In this document: one piece after another, positions 13,201 through 28,200 of the stretch | How the letters are laid out: every line of letters begins with the position of its first letter | Numbering within the stretch: position 1 is the stretch's first letter | Notes under the pieces: model-generated | Told to the model about the DNA's origin: nothing | Database searches by the model: none | What the model saw: the letters and a program-made list of their open reading frames with translations, nothing else | Source of the DNA: Luscinia megarhynchos | Taxonomy: Eukaryota; Chordata; Aves; Passeriformes; Turdidae | NCBI GenBank assembly: GCA_034336665.1 | Contig: CM067570.1 | Span: 19,978,502 to 20,042,501, forward strand | Direction: 5' to 3' | Length of the DNA: 64,000 nucleotides | Made by a program: the position numbers and the translations under genes

Positions 13201-16200
13201 AACAAACTACTAAATTTGTATGAGTTACTTGACCAGCCTTTTTTCTGCATTTGAGCAAATGTTAGATAGCTGAACTCTTTGTTTTGCAATATTCTCCCTT
13301 TTATTCTCTGTGAAGTTTGTGGAAACCAGTACTTTCCAAAGTAAATATTGAAGGATTGCAGGAAGATAACAGCAATACTACATATATTCATATCTAAATC
13401 CATGCATGTCCGTGTAAAATTTCATGGATAATATAAGAGCCAAGTACTCTGTGTCATCTGGGAGATATTCCAAAACATAAGTGGAAAAAACCCTAGATAT
13501 TCTTTGTCAGTTTATATTCGGACACATCTAAATGGCCAGTTCAGTCTCTTGAAGTGATTTTTCCCATCACACTTCATTACACCAACAGCTGTAAATACTT
13601 TCCTCTTGAGAACATCTGACCCTCCAAGCACAGCGTTTTTCCACCTCGTACACCTGTGCTGGTGTATGGACCGTGCAAAATCAGTGTGTTAAGCTCTGGC
13701 ACAAGGTGTACTTTAGTGAAATCTTAATCTTCCACATATCTGTCAACAAAATCTGACCTGAAACAGCATACTGAGTGCAGACATCATTTTACTTTAATTG
13801 CAGAGAAGTGCTAGGACAGTCCTAAGAGTACTCTTCTGTGTAATGGAAAAACATGTTTGTGCTTGCCAAAACCTTAATTATGCCAATTGATAAAAGGGAA
13901 GCACACCTTTTATTGAACAATAGCTTTTTTCCTTCTTAAATATAGTTTCTAAATATATTGCTGGTGTTTGTCATAATGAAATGTAATTTCTTTCAAAATT
14001 CCTGTATACTTACCTCCTTTTTAAGAGAAGCTTTGTAAGGCTAAGAAATACAGAATGAGGGTGGTTTATGACCAAACTGGTTCAATTTTTTTTTTTTGAG
14101 AATTTTCTTAGTATCATGTTTTCTATCATTGTATGACCTCTCTGTAGAGCAGCATGAGCTTCTGGCACACAGAACAGACAAAACACTAACCCAGTGCACT
14201 ATTCTGTGTTTGTCCCATTGTTAACAGCAGTCACTGTCATTCATCATAATTAATACAAGTTGGGAACATTTATTTGTTCTTTTTTTCACTTATCATTCGT
14301 TTGCTTTTATTTTATCATTTCATTTTTCAGGGGTGGTTCGTGCAGAGCAAAAGAATCAGACATTTTATGATCTGGGTATCTTTGATGATGGGCCTTACGA
14401 AGTTGGTGATGAGAGCCGCCAGGATAAGAATCTAGTTCCTGTTCCAGCTAACAGTTACTTAGGTAGGATTAAGTACACGTGGTAAATCTCTTGAGGTCTC
14501 TTAAACATTTGTGATCCCAGCCTGGTGTGATGATCTGAAATGGGAGCGGCTGTTCCATTGCGGACCCTGTAATACGTTAACTGTTCTGGATAATTCACAG
14601 CCTTCCTCCAAATTTATGGGCCAGTTTTAAGTGTAAGATGATACTGCTGAGGTACCCAGAAGAGCTGCTGTTGTAATGTGAGATTCAAGGGAGTGATTAT
14701 AATCATGGTGATGGGTCAGTACAATGATGAGGTCTGTAGTCCTTAGCCACACAGTCTCTGCTATGTAGTATCAGAAAGTTTATCAAAATTAGAGTTTCTG
14801 GATGTAACTATTAAGGCTGCAGATTTTCTCTCCTGGTAGGTAAGTGCAATTCTTTTATTCTTCAGGTTTTTAAAACTCCAGTGGCTTTTAAAAGACTTTA
14901 AAATATCATAAGATAAGTTTTTATTTTACTTGTGTGTGTGTGTTGCAGGAGGTGAATCTCTCACTCTTTGTGCAGTCAGGAAAGCAGGAGTATGTCCTCA
15001 GTGCAGTGACCTTTCTGTACACCAATAAGATACGCTGAAAAGGCTATGCTGCATTTTTGGAAAGGCATTAAGTGTAAAGAATCCTTCTGTTCCAGTGCAG
15101 ATTTCTGTTGTGTATCCACTGCTTTTGGCATATGCAACAAATAGTTTTGGTAACCTGAGACTGAAATTTCTGTGTGAGTGATGGAAAGCTGACTAGATGG
15201 GAAGGGTATTGCTAATGTAAAAAGTAAAAAAGCGAGTCAAGAACAGAGCAGGCTTAGAGCTATGTATATGTTAGGAGAAAGAGCACATAAACTTCTGTTA
15301 AATATCAGCAGTAATTACTGGGTGTAAAGGTAACTAAAAAGTCATCATAAGAGCTTATGTTAGATAAGCTGATAGCATCTTCTGGTGGAATAAGTAATTG
15401 CTAAGATGAGGAGTGCTGTGGAGGCTGATGCCTTTTGCTGTGAACAGTCATATCAACTTTTTCCAGTTGCATACCAATGCATTTATCTCTAAATGTAAAT
15501 GTTGCCTTGATTTGTAATAATCAGAACCACTTCCAGGCAAGCTATCTCATCTCAGGCATTACTGTTCTGTCTGTTTAGACCGTAAGTAAATGTGGTTATA
15601 GGTGCTTTGCTTAACTACTATTTTTTTTTCTCCTCTTCAATCTTTCACTCATATTTATAGGTCTTCTATTTTTGACAGCTGTATCTGATACTCATCCAGA
15701 TCAGTTTGTGTACAAAACATTGCCTCCCAGCATACAGGTGGACAAATCAGTGGATATAATGATGAATAGCTACTTAGGTTTGTGACCACTTGAGGTGGCA
15801 GCATTTGGTCAGACATAACCTCCAGACCTTTGTCACAATCCTCTCCCCTCTCTCCCCTCTCATATCAAATACATTGTAAGTAAAGCATGAAAAAAACAGG
15901 GATTCGGATAAAGGGGAGACAGCAAAGTAACAAGGCTTCAGAGAAATGCTGATTTGTCATGCATATCTCCAAAACTTCTCATCCTTCCCCCAGCTGGGAC
16001 TCCCTCAGTTTCTTTCTGGAACTATTTCATTGTGAATTGCTGTAATTGAGAATTTCCATGGTAGTGGTGAAGTGTTTCAGAGGCAGACTCCCATCTGCTG
16101 GCTGCTATTTTCCTTCCTTGCAAAGCAGCAGTTTTCTACTTTGGCCTTTATTGGCTATATTATTGGCCTTTATGGGTATATGCAGTATAGTCTTTTAACT

Positions 16201-19200
16201 TGTTTTCTTATATTTTAAAATGTATTGCAAGACTAAATTAATTTGAACATGTCATGTTTAAGGCTGCATTAACTTAAAATCACCCATTTCACCATTACTA
16301 TGTAAGCTGATTCTCAAATACTGCATACTTCATTCATACAAAAATGCTTGTGCAGTACAATTTGCATGTTTGTAATAGAATGATACTCACTTGACTTAGG
16401 AGGTTTTCTGATAATTTTGCCAGAGGTGAAGTACTCAAGCTATATTCAAGTGGTAAAGCTGTAGTTGTGTCTAAGCTGTATGTATCCTGTATTTGGTGTC
16501 CATGAAAAGCAGTCCAAGTGAGCAGTGAAGTACTGTGTTTTGTGGGAGAATACTGAATACAATGTTAGGAAGAGAGTTGACTTGCAAATATGCATTCACC
16601 AGTGCAAACAGAAATGGAGAATTCCCAGCCACAGCACTCTGTGTTTTAGACAAAACTTGTATTCCATATACCACTTTAATATAGCAGGGGAAATGTTTAT
16701 TTTTTCACACTAAGATGCAAGCTGTTACTTAGTTAATTTGTGTTTCTTTCTCTGTTTAAGGTTTCTCTTTGGACTCTGGTAAAGGAATTGTCTCCCAAGA
16801 TGAGATGACTTTTGTGTCTGGTGCCCCAAGAGCGAACCACAGCGGAGCAGTTGTTTTACTGAAAAAAGAAAAAAATCAGAGAGCACTTTCCCTGGAGCAC
16901 ATGTTTGAAGGAGAAGGACTGGCCTCCTCTTTTGGCTATGATGTTGCTGTTGTGGACCTCAACAGTGATGGGTATGGCTGTGGTTAACTCCTGCTGCCTG
17001 CATAATAAAGGATAGCGATCTTGTTTATTTCTGCTTTCGTTTTTTACATTAGAAATACAAGGAATGACAAATCCCACCTTCCATGTTTTTCTGGAGGAAA
17101 TGCTGAGTGTCTTGAGAATCAATCAAGACAGTCTACCTTTCTAATAAAGAGTTTTATTTAAACAATTATTATAAACAAACAGGAAACCAGTCTTGTACCC
17201 CAAGAAGGCCATAGAAGGTCCTTGTACGCCATCAAGGAATAAACCAGCTTGTAGGGTCAGTGAGGCTGTTGATGCCCAGCCAGTTTAATGCACATTTTAG
17301 ACCTTCAGCTCTTTGGGCAGCTGATCTTGAACTAGCAGTCTGAGCAGTTATTTTTCAGAGTTCTTCTACAAAAAAGCTGTTTTGGTTTTTTTTCCCCCTT
17401 TGAATTCTAAGCTGGCAAGACCTCGTTGTTGGGGCTCCGCAGTACTTTGACAGGAGTGGGGACATCGGGGGCGCCGTGTACATCTACATGAACCGCCAAG
17501 GCAAATGGGCGGGGGTGAAGCCTCTTCGCCTAAACGGAACCACTGACTCCATGTTTGGACTTGCAGTTGAAAACGTTGGGGACATTAATCAGGACGGATA
17601 TCCAGGTAAATGAAAACAATGACAATAAAAATGTGTGACATTGTTTGGCCAATGCCAGACTTGCAGTATCTTACCCTTTGATTGCATGCTGCAGAAAGAG
17701 CAAGAATGATTTTGGATGTTGCAACTTATTTTCACCAGATATTGCAGTAGGGGCTCCATATGATGGTTTTGGCAAAGTATACATTTATCATGGATCCAAG
17801 AACGGAATAAATACAAAACCAGCACAGGTAATGAAATAACCTTTACTATATATTATTCTTGAACAAAATTAAAGCAATGACAGGGCTATCCATCTTCCTT
17901 TCCATTTGCTATTATTGGGGTGGCAAGTATGCAGGAAAGTCACAGGGCCTTTCAATGACTGCACTGTTGACAGGAATGATTAGGAATTCTTGATATTAAT
18001 ATATATTTTTATTTCTGGGGCCATCCATTGGCACCAATAATATGTGCAGAAAGAAAAAGATGTGTTCATAAAAAAATTCCAGGATTTAAAAAAAAAAAAT
18101 CTGGTGATGTGAAAACCAATTAGTTTCTTTGTTTTCTCTTTCATTACTACTTCTTTTTAATTTTTTAAAAAATTTTTTATTTTTTATTTTTTCTTGAGTG
18201 TAACTGTGTCCAATCTACAGGGTGGGAATGAAACTTCATAATACTCCCTAGAATACTGCTTGAATACTTCATAATACTTTATAGAATACTTTTTCTGTTT
18301 CTAGTGTTTATAGTCCATAAATACTGTAAATAAAGATGAACTAAGCTCTCTGCAGATCAGCAATTTCTGGCATTCACTGCTATTGCCAACTGATTTCTTG
18401 GAAGAAGAGCAAATCGTCTTGGCACTTCAGTGTCCTTTAGCTGAACTGAACACAGGTCCTACTTCATTGTATCTCTTCCCTCTTTTCTCTGGCCATAAGA
18501 CAGTTATGTTCACTTGTTACTTACTTCATGTTTATCACTTTAAATGTCTGAATTCCCTCAAACTGTTTGCTTTTTAGATTCTTGATGGTGAAAAAACAAA
18601 CACCAATTTCTTTGGTTACTCTATTGCTGGAAATATGGACCTGGATAAAAATTCTTACCCTGATGTTGCTGTTGGTTCCCTGTCAGATTCTGTAAACGTG
18701 TACAGGTATTATTCACAGAACCTTAATTAATTACACCAGAGTTCTGGTTTTAGTTTCTTAAAAACAATTTGCTTAGAAGTAACAAAAAGTTGTTTGGCTT
18801 TGAGTGTACTTTTCCTACCAAAAATTGAAAGTTTGAGGAAAGGGAGGGCGAGGGGGGGTAGGGCAGGGACTCCATAAATTGGTTTGTTACCTTATCCCCC
18901 TCCTCTCCTTGAAAAACCTGCCTTACAATCAGTCCAGGGTAAGAAGGTGAACATGGACAGTTCCTGTAGAGTGCTGATGTGGGCAGTGTACCCGCACCTT
19001 AGTTTTGTCCTATTGTAACTTGGATGTCTGTGTCCTTGAATGGAATTTAAGGGTGATAAGTAATTCCTTAAGGACAAGTTTGCTGCCCTTATCTTATTTA
19101 GTTGTGCTTTACTGAAAATGGACGAAAACGGAACCAACCCCCACTTATGTAGCTGAGGATCCAAACCAGTGAGGTGCACACAGCCTTGCTGAGCCTGCAC

Positions 19201-22200
19201 TGGGGTCCATGAAACATGAGGAAGCCCTGTAGCTAGGATCCTTTGGGATTTCTGCAGCACGTGCCTAAATTAGGGATGAAGTTAGTCTTTTGCAGACCTC
19301 TGCTTTTTTCGAGTTTAATGTACTGTTAAGCTGACTCATCAGTAATGGGCAGGAAGAGGACTGTCTGTCTCAGCATCAGAACTGAATGCTGCATCAAGCT
19401 CGGGTCTTTGGTGGTTGTTATCAGGTCCCAGAGGATGAGAAGCAGAAACTCCAAAACTGGTTATCTCAATTCTGGGACAAACAACTTTACTTTTCAGTCA
19501 GAACAGCCCTTCCTACAATTTAGGCTCCCATCTATAAGGTGTATAGTATCTGTGCATGTAATTGTAATGTTCTTAAATACACTGGAACAGCACCCAAGAA
19601 AAGCAACTCACATGGCTTGTGGAAGAGAACAGAGTAGGTGGTAGAGGAATGGTGGTCAGATTATTTAGCATTTTGCTTACTCAAAAGGAGCCTTAATGTT
19701 TTGCTGATAAAGGCAGGACAAAAACTTTTACCAAGGTGAGAACAAAAACCTCTTATGGTGACAAACAGTGAAAGGAGTGGCCCAGTTAAATGGAGCAGGT
19801 GTCTTACCAGCTATTTTAAACAATCTTTGGATGCTTTAATAACAGGATCAGCTCATTCATTTGTTAATGTGAACTATCTTTTCCCTTCCAGAAAAGGAAA
19901 AGACAAGTTGTCAGGCAGAAGTATGGTTACAGCCTACAAGCAGAGGAAGCAGGAAATGAAAACATAATTTCCCACAGCCACCAGGCTCCATATTAAAAGC
20001 TCTTGTGAACATGAATCTGAATGAACTGTAGTACCTGTAGCTGTTCACAGGAGCTGAATTACTACTGGTGGTAGAACCATCACTGAATTTTCTGTTTTTC
20101 ATAAGTGTATAGAATGGCAGCAACATCACATTAGTGTAGCCCGCTTCCCCCTCAGGAGCTGTAGTTGTTCTTAGTGACCTTTGCTTTACTCAGCTTTTAA
20201 TAGTTCTCCATTTTTTTCTAACCAGTATAAAAGCCAAACTCTGTGTTGCTTGGGGTGTCTTTGTTGAAAATCAATGCAGCAAATGTGGGGGGAATTTGAT
20301 ATTCATATTAATTATTTAATTAATCTTAGCAGAAATTATTTTTACATCTTCTTTTTATTCCCCATTTTTTCCCAAATGAAGATCTCGGCCTGTGATAAGC
20401 ATTAGAAGAAACATTACAGTTCACCCTGATAGAATTGATCTAAAGAAAAAAAACCCTGAGGACCATGGTGAAATTAGGTAAATGAAAAAGAAATTACTCT
20501 AGCCTTGGTGTATTGAGCTTTCTGCTGTCAAAGGCCATTCAGTGATCATGTTTAAGTGAAGGGATATGACAGCCATGCAGATTAAGCAAATGTATCTGCA
20601 TATGTTTATTCTGACTTCCTGAATTTCTTCAGGCTACTCTGCTAAAGACAAGGTGTGGAATATGTCCTTTTCCTAACGTTCATTTTTGAAAATGAATGTC
20701 ACCTTGCCTCTTTTGACTTTTAACTTAAGTATGTTGGCTTGAAAAGCTTTGTCTTGAGTAGACACATAAGAGCAAATGCTTAATTGGTCATTAACTATTT
20801 TTCTTGCTTTGTAATTCAGTCTAGTAAGCAGCAAATATCAGTCATAAGACCAATCTGTTAAAACTTTTAATTCTCTTGGACCATGCCTTTTTAAACATTA
20901 ATACTAATTTCTTGACACTTTTTGCAGGATGGATGTGAAAGCATGTTTTCAATATACTGCAAACCCCAGAGATTTAAATCCAAGAATAAGTAAGTTCTGA
21001 ACATAAGTATTTTTAATGTCTGTCACATGGTTTGCTTGTTTTTTTAGAGTTTAGAATGGAAAAATGTTGCTCAAATTATAGTGACTCATCTCAGCCAGTG
21101 ACTGACAAATTTAAAATGTGACTCAGTGTTAAGCTCAGCTGTTGCACAGTCTGTATTTAGAGTCATGCTGGTGTGTTAAGCTGTTCTGTGGATGACAGAC
21201 TAAAGCTTTCTAAGTATTACAACTGCCAGTGAGCAAATGGCTGCTATACAGATCCAAACCATTTTTGCCTGTCTAGGTTAGTTCTGCTTTAGAGAATAAT
21301 TTTAAAGACCTGTTGTATACATTCTTAGTGAGCATTATTTCTTATTGGAGGCTTACCCTGTGAACTTATCCTGCATTCATGAAAATGGTTTTGTGGAAGT
21401 TACTAACTGAAATTAAGAAATCCTGCATTAATAGGAGAAGACTGGAAGATTGTGCCACAAAAACGTAAAGCATTTGTTAAAATGCTGCTGTTACTACCTC
21501 TTGGAGAACTGTGTAGGATTTTGAGAGGAAAACTTTAAGGCAAATGACCCTTTTTCTCCTGTGTTGTCTTGAGTTTCTCAGTTATTTTTAAAATCCAAAG
21601 GCTGTGCCTGAATGAGGTGCTGGTCCTTCAGAAGGTGAACTGCTTGCAGATCAGTGCCTTGGCACTCTCAGGGCCATTTCCACCTGCGCAGCACTGGATT
21701 AACTCGTTGAAGCGATCATTAAAAGATGCACCAAGTTCAGATCTACTAAAACATATCTCAGCACACAAATTATCAATGTACCTTGACCTCAGAATCCTGC
21801 TGGCTCTCAGGTGCCATTTGGGACCCAAAAGGAATCCCCTTGCAGCGCAGTCGGGGTGTTTACAGTGGGCAGCTCAGCCCTCTGCTGGCTCCGCGCAGCA
21901 ATTACAGCTCCCCCAGGCAGCCCCGCATGCCCGTAAGGGAACGGTTTACTAGGGAATAACAGGATTTGGTTTAGAAATTTTCTTCACATTCACACACGGG
22001 GTACCTGGTCCTCAACTGTGGCAGGACAAAACTGACATGACTAAAAACAGTTTGTGAAGCCCAGCACTGGCTGGAACATTCTTCTAGAATAATGCTTAAG
22101 ATCATACCTGGTGAAATTAACATTCTTTTTAATGTGGAAATGATTTCTTTTTCTATAGTGATGTACTTTTTTTTTTCACAGAGATCAATTACACGTTTGA

Positions 22201-25200
22201 AGTGGAGAACGAGAGGCGGCAGCTGGGCCTGCCCTCCAGGGTGCGCTTCAGTGACCACTCCTCTGATCAGTTCACTGCAAGCACAACCCTCAGGGGACAG
22301 AACTCATGGCAGTGTGTGACTACAAAGCTTATCCTGCAGGTAAGGGAGACTGTTTTATCTTGGTTTCATTTAGATCCACTTAAAACGAAAAAATTCTCCT
22401 TTTTCTGCAGCCTCATGGAAGGAGCCTTTGTATATAACTTTGTATATAATTTCAAAGTCATATGCAATATAAAACTTCAAAAATAGAAATCCACTGTAGT
22501 TTACTATTCCCTACACACATGATGCTTCCTCCTGTTGCCTTTCTTGCAAAGTGTGGATAAGAACTGTAGCTACTGCAGCACACTCTGGAGGTCAATCGAG
22601 CTGAACTAACTTAAAACAATAGAGAGAGATTAAGTGCCAAAAACGGAGAGTTGCTTCCAACAGCATGAACTGTTACAGAATTTTATAGTGTGATTGTTCA
22701 AGAAAAGAATTTTAACCCATGGGTTTTGGAGTGGGTGAATGGGCAGGGCAAGAAAGCTGGTATGTGCTCTCTTGATTTGGCTGCTGTAGCAGTGCTTAGA
22801 GGTGGTATTGCTCCAGAGGCTAAACAAATTCCCTCTCCATGGCTCACCAGGAATGAGTCAGCCTCCAAGGTTGCTTTTGACCCCAGCAGATTAAAGAATT
22901 TTAATTTATGAATAGAATAGAATCATAGAGTGGTTTGGGTTGAAAGGGACCCCAAAGATCATCTAATTCCAATGCCTGTGCCATGGGCTGGGACACCTTT
23001 TACTAGACCATGTTACTCAAACTTGTTCCAGTGTCTTATTTTACTGTAGCTGTGTGAATTTCACAGAATTACCATCTGTGGTTCCTAGGAATTATTAATG
23101 GCGAGAGAAATTGTCAGATTGGGAAGCCAGAGAAAAAGAAAAAACAGTAGGACTGGGCTCTTTGTGTTCCTGCATGTTTAGAAAGTGCTGAATTTATATA
23201 CAGTTTCAAAAGCTCATCTTTGTGTTGTTTTTTTCTTCTCTGCACTGTATACTAACTATGCAGTTTAAAATGTTTTAACAGGAAAAAATTAAAGATAAGC
23301 TACGTCCCATTCCAATATCAGTCGGTGTTAAAATTGCTGGCCTGGAGTCACCATCCAAGAGAAAAGAGAGTGCGCTTCCTGATCTTATACCAATTTTAAA
23401 TTCAAATGAATCTGAAACAGAGACCACAAAAGTAAGCCTTTGATATCACATATTCACATAAATCTGCACTTCTACAAATAACTTAATTTTAAAGACTGTA
23501 GAAAACTTAAATTATGTCCAAAGGAAATAAGTGGGGTGGCACTGGACATGTAACTATTGGTTTATTATTTTATATTTTGTTCTGAACTTGTTACATGTTA
23601 TGAGCTATGTACTGTGGTTTTTTTGCAACAATAGTGAAGATGGGATGGCTCCTCAGTTTCTTCCCTCTCCCTAAAAAGTTTAGGAGGAAATGTACTTTTG
23701 ATTAAAAATGGAAACTTATTGTCTCCTGCTGGCAACATTTGTCCAACATAACAACATAATGTACATTCTTAATTCTTCCACTGTTAGGATACTGTAATGG
23801 CATTTGAGCAATGACTGCAGCAGTAACATAGAAGGGAGGGAATATCTCAGTTAAAATTCTCGTGTCCTCGATACTTATTGAAGAATCAGACTTAAAGACG
23901 TATTTCCTCATTAGAAGTGTACCTCTCACTTAGAATTATCCAACTCTGCTTTGCAGTCACATTTAAAGTTCTAAATTACCAGCATCCAGGGTTGTATTTC
24001 ACAAAGAAAAACTCAACAGGCAAAAATTAAGTCAGGATAAAATCTGAACTCTGTCCAAGAAAGTGCCTTGTGGGTTCCATGTAGATGCTTTATTCAATGT
24101 GCCTCAGAAATCTCATTTTAAGCTAGAATTGTGTGTCAGGCAGTAAAATTGCTTTGGTTTTATTTAGGTGGAGTTCTTAAAAGAAGGATGTGGAGATGAC
24201 AATGAATGTCACAGCAATCTTAAGCTTCAGTACCGGTTTTGTACAAGAGAGGGAAATGAAGACAGATTCACTTACTTACCACTGTAAGTCTTGATTAATG
24301 CACTTCTGAAGTTCAATTTATTAACAAATGCTTAAAAGAACTCATAGGAGAGGATTTAGGGAAAGAGAGCAGCTGTTTTTGGGTGTCTGGCAAATACAGC
24401 CCTTAGTAGTAGTATTGATTTATCAGAGTGAGGAACGGGGGCAGAGGGGAAGAGCTGGAGAAGAAAACTGCTTCAGAGTTGAACAGATACTAAGTGGCCA
24501 CAATAGTGCAGGGGTAGGCTAAAAGAAAAATAAAACAAATTTAACACTTGGAGAAATTAGATTCTAAACCAGCCTTGCAGTAGTTTATTGTGTGACACTT
24601 AATTATTTTGCAGATGAAACTTGACTGTATGACAACTCAACAAAGTATAGTCTAATAGCCCAAGAGAAGTAGTTAAAGAGAAATGGAGTAATGATTTCAT
24701 TTTAACACATGCCCCAGCACCCTGCTGCATCCCTCCTTCCTGGAGGGCCAGTGAAATTAGAGCAGGGGTAAAACAAACAGAAGGAAGCACATTTATTTAC
24801 TGCCAGCAGTCAGGTATTTTTAGCAGTGGGTGCCACACTCAGAAGCCAATCCTATGTATACTTTACACGTAAAAAGCAGGTCAGTAGATTGAAGAAAATT
24901 AATCACTATGAGTCAGATGCAAGTGCTGGTTCAGAAAAACTATAAACTCCTGGTTACTTGAGGGATTTATCAGCCTGTTCTGTCCTCTTAACTGCTGGCC
25001 ACTGTCAGATAAAATACTGGTGTGGGGGGAAAAAAACCTATGACTATGCATGTTCATAGTTTTATCATAATTCTCCCTAATAAGAGGAAATTGTATTTTG
25101 ATAAACCATCATAAGAAGCAAACTTGCATGCACGTTTGTAATGCACAGAACCCTCTACATTCTGTTTCTGCAGTGAAAATGGCATGCCAGTGCTTATTCT

Positions 25201-28200
25201 GAAAGACCAAAAAGATATTGCCCTGGAAATAACAGTGACAAACAATCCATCTGATGTAAAAAATCCACAAAAAGATGGTGAAGATGCCTATGAAGCTAAA
25301 CTAATTGCAACTTTTCCAGACAGTCTGACATACTCTGCATTCAGAGAGATGAGGGCTTATCCTGTAAGTATTTTAAGAGAAGAAATACTAAAAATTTTAA
25401 AATATTTCCAGCGTACTTTACTTGTAAATATTTTCTGTTTAATCAGGAAAAACAGCTAACATGTGGTGCTAACCAAAACGGTTCTCAAGCAGAGTGTGAA
25501 CTTGGAAATCCTTTCAAAAGAAATTCTAATGTAAGTTGCACTTCCTTTACTTAAGTTATAAAATCTTGTCCTGACTGACTGCAGTCATCCAAAGTTCCTG
25601 TGTGTAGCAACTGGAAATTCGATTTGGAGCTGTCTTTTTAACTCTAGAACTTAATACTGAAATATTCTATAAAATTTCATGTATTAATGTATCTTATAAA
25701 GAGCTCATATATTTGTCTTCCTTCTTGTTTAGGTAACCTTTTATCTGATCTTAAGTACCACTAAAGTTAATGTTGATACAACAGACTTAGACATTAACCT
25801 GAAGCTAGAAACGTAAGTTTTCTTCGTGTGCATGCACTTGCACTTTGCTTTGACATACAGTTGTAAACATTTTGAATTAGTTTGTTTAATTCAAAGAAGT
25901 AATTTAGTAGTAGACAGAAACACACTAAAATTTGTAAAATAAACATTGTTTCCTTTTTATTGTAGAACAAGCACTCAAGTTAATTTGACTCCAATTACAG
26001 CCAGTGCAAAAGTGGTTCTTGAATTGCTTTTATCACTCACTGGGTAAGTGTTGATAGCATGACAAATTGGGGGGTCTGGGGACAGTTTTGCTTCAGACTC
26101 ATTAAAATCTTCTATTATTCTCCTTTCCCACCCCCACCTAAACAGAGTTGCTAAGCCTTCTCAGGTATATTTTGGAGGTAACATCATTGGTGAGAGTGCT
26201 ATGAAATCTGAAGATGATATTGGAAACCTCATAGAGTTTGAATTCAGAGTGAGTAATTTAGATTAATGCCAACAGCTGCTTTCAGTAAATGCACACCTTC
26301 CTGCTTTATGCGTATGAATACTTTAAAAAGTTGCTATAATGAAATTGGCTTTCTTTGTCCCAAAATTCTGACTTCCTGATCAGAACATGCACTTTGACTG
26401 TGGACTAGAGCTTCTTTAGGCCTTGATGTTTTATGATCATATTCTGAGGAAGTGGCCCGAAGCTGCCTGCACACTCTTTTTTTGGAGCAGTTCATGCACA
26501 TTCAGTTGTATGGCATAAAAGGCCCTGCAGGGAGGGAACAAAGTTAAAGCAGAACCTGCCTAGGGCCTGCCCAGGCTTGGCTGGTGCACACAGGCAGCAA
26601 GAATGGGCTGAGCACAGAGCCAGTGCAAGGGGGACTGTGAGACCCCCCTCTGAATGTGAGTCTATTTCACTGTCCTTGTCTTCTGCCAAATACAGTAAGG
26701 AGGAGACTAAGAAAAATTAAAGTCCATCTGTGTCAACCCTTTACTTCTTTCTTTACCTTGTCCATGTATTGTAGCAACAGCAGCAGTTAAAATATCTGAT
26801 TTAAAACTTGCTGGAACGATCAGTAACACTAAGAAAGTAAAAAAAGTGGTTGAGGAAAAAACTTTCAGATTTACAAGAGCAAGAGCTTGTTCTCTCTCTG
26901 TGTCAGAGTTCCTCAGAAACTTGCAGTTTGCCTCAGTTATGCAACTGACTGATTTGTTAACTCTAAATTGGAGTTGTCATTTCACGTGAAGATTAATTTC
27001 TAAAACTGACAAACAGAAGTTCATGTTAGGGAATTCTAATCCTTCTATGTATTTCCTTCCTCTCCCAAGTATGCTAGTTTTAGTATATGCTTTATCTTTG
27101 TACTATTTTGACTGCCTTTCATCTGATTTAAATTTCCCAATAGCTGTGTGCTTAAAGCTTGTCCAAGTCAATAAAGTTTTCAGGAAGAAAATCCCTCTAA
27201 AAAGTATTTCATAGTTTAAGGAATGTTTATTTTAACAGGTAACTAACTTGGGCAGACCACTGAAAACATTTGGCACTGCTTCCCTGGACATCCAGTGGCC
27301 GAAAGAAATTAGTAATGGCAAATGGCTGCTTTATTTGATGAAAACAGATTCCAAAGGCTTGGAGAAAGTGTCCTGTCAACCCGAGAATGAAATCAATAGT
27401 TTGCGTCTTGCGGTATGTCACCCTGTCTTCTGTTCGTGAATTGGTACAGCATGGGAGCACCACACAGCAAGTGAGAGCAAGGCATGAGAGCTTGCCTCTA
27501 GGAGTTGCTTTTCATCTTAAGCAGCTCACAAGCACAATATATGACCAATGTATCAGTGAATAAGCCTGTCAGGAGACTTCGTAACAGCTAATGAGCTAAT
27601 AATTAAGTATCTTCCCAGCCTGGGGGCATTCCATGTACTTTTTCTCAAGACAAAGGGCATGAACTTAAATTTATTTATTTACAACAAATATAATAATAAT
27701 ATAATAAAAAGCAATTTTCACAGCCCAGGATTGTGCCTATCTAGCCAAATCTTTTTTCCTAAAACTTGAGCTGCATTTTTTCCTTCATATAATCTTAAAT
27801 TCATATGGGAGGAATTTTTATTTTCCACCATTAAAACTGCAGGCACATAAACTTGTTTTTGTCAGATCATTATTAGTTAATGTAACTTGCAGTGAGTGTA
27901 ATTAGTATACAGTTAAAAAACTTGCGTCTACTGACCTTAGCACATTCTTACTCTTTTAGCAGATCACTGTAATACCCTTTAAAAAAAAATAGAAATAACA
28001 TTGAAAGCTTTATAGATCTAAACCTCCCCTTGCTCTATTAAAGAAAATAGTCTGTTGGCCTTTCTTTAGGTAATCTCAAATTTTATTCTCAGCAGTAAAT
28101 GTAGGTAAGTAGGGATATATAATGCTGTCAGTCATGTGCCCATGAAAAACACAGAGCTCTAGTTTCTCTCCTTGTATGAATGAAAAGATTCTTATGATAA

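Noticed and set aside
14946..15030. Possible extra exon between X1 and X2 after a TG-rich tract and TTGCAG
   Set aside because: It stays open for only 26 codons in the required phase, lacks a good donor before the stop, and has no integrin similarity.
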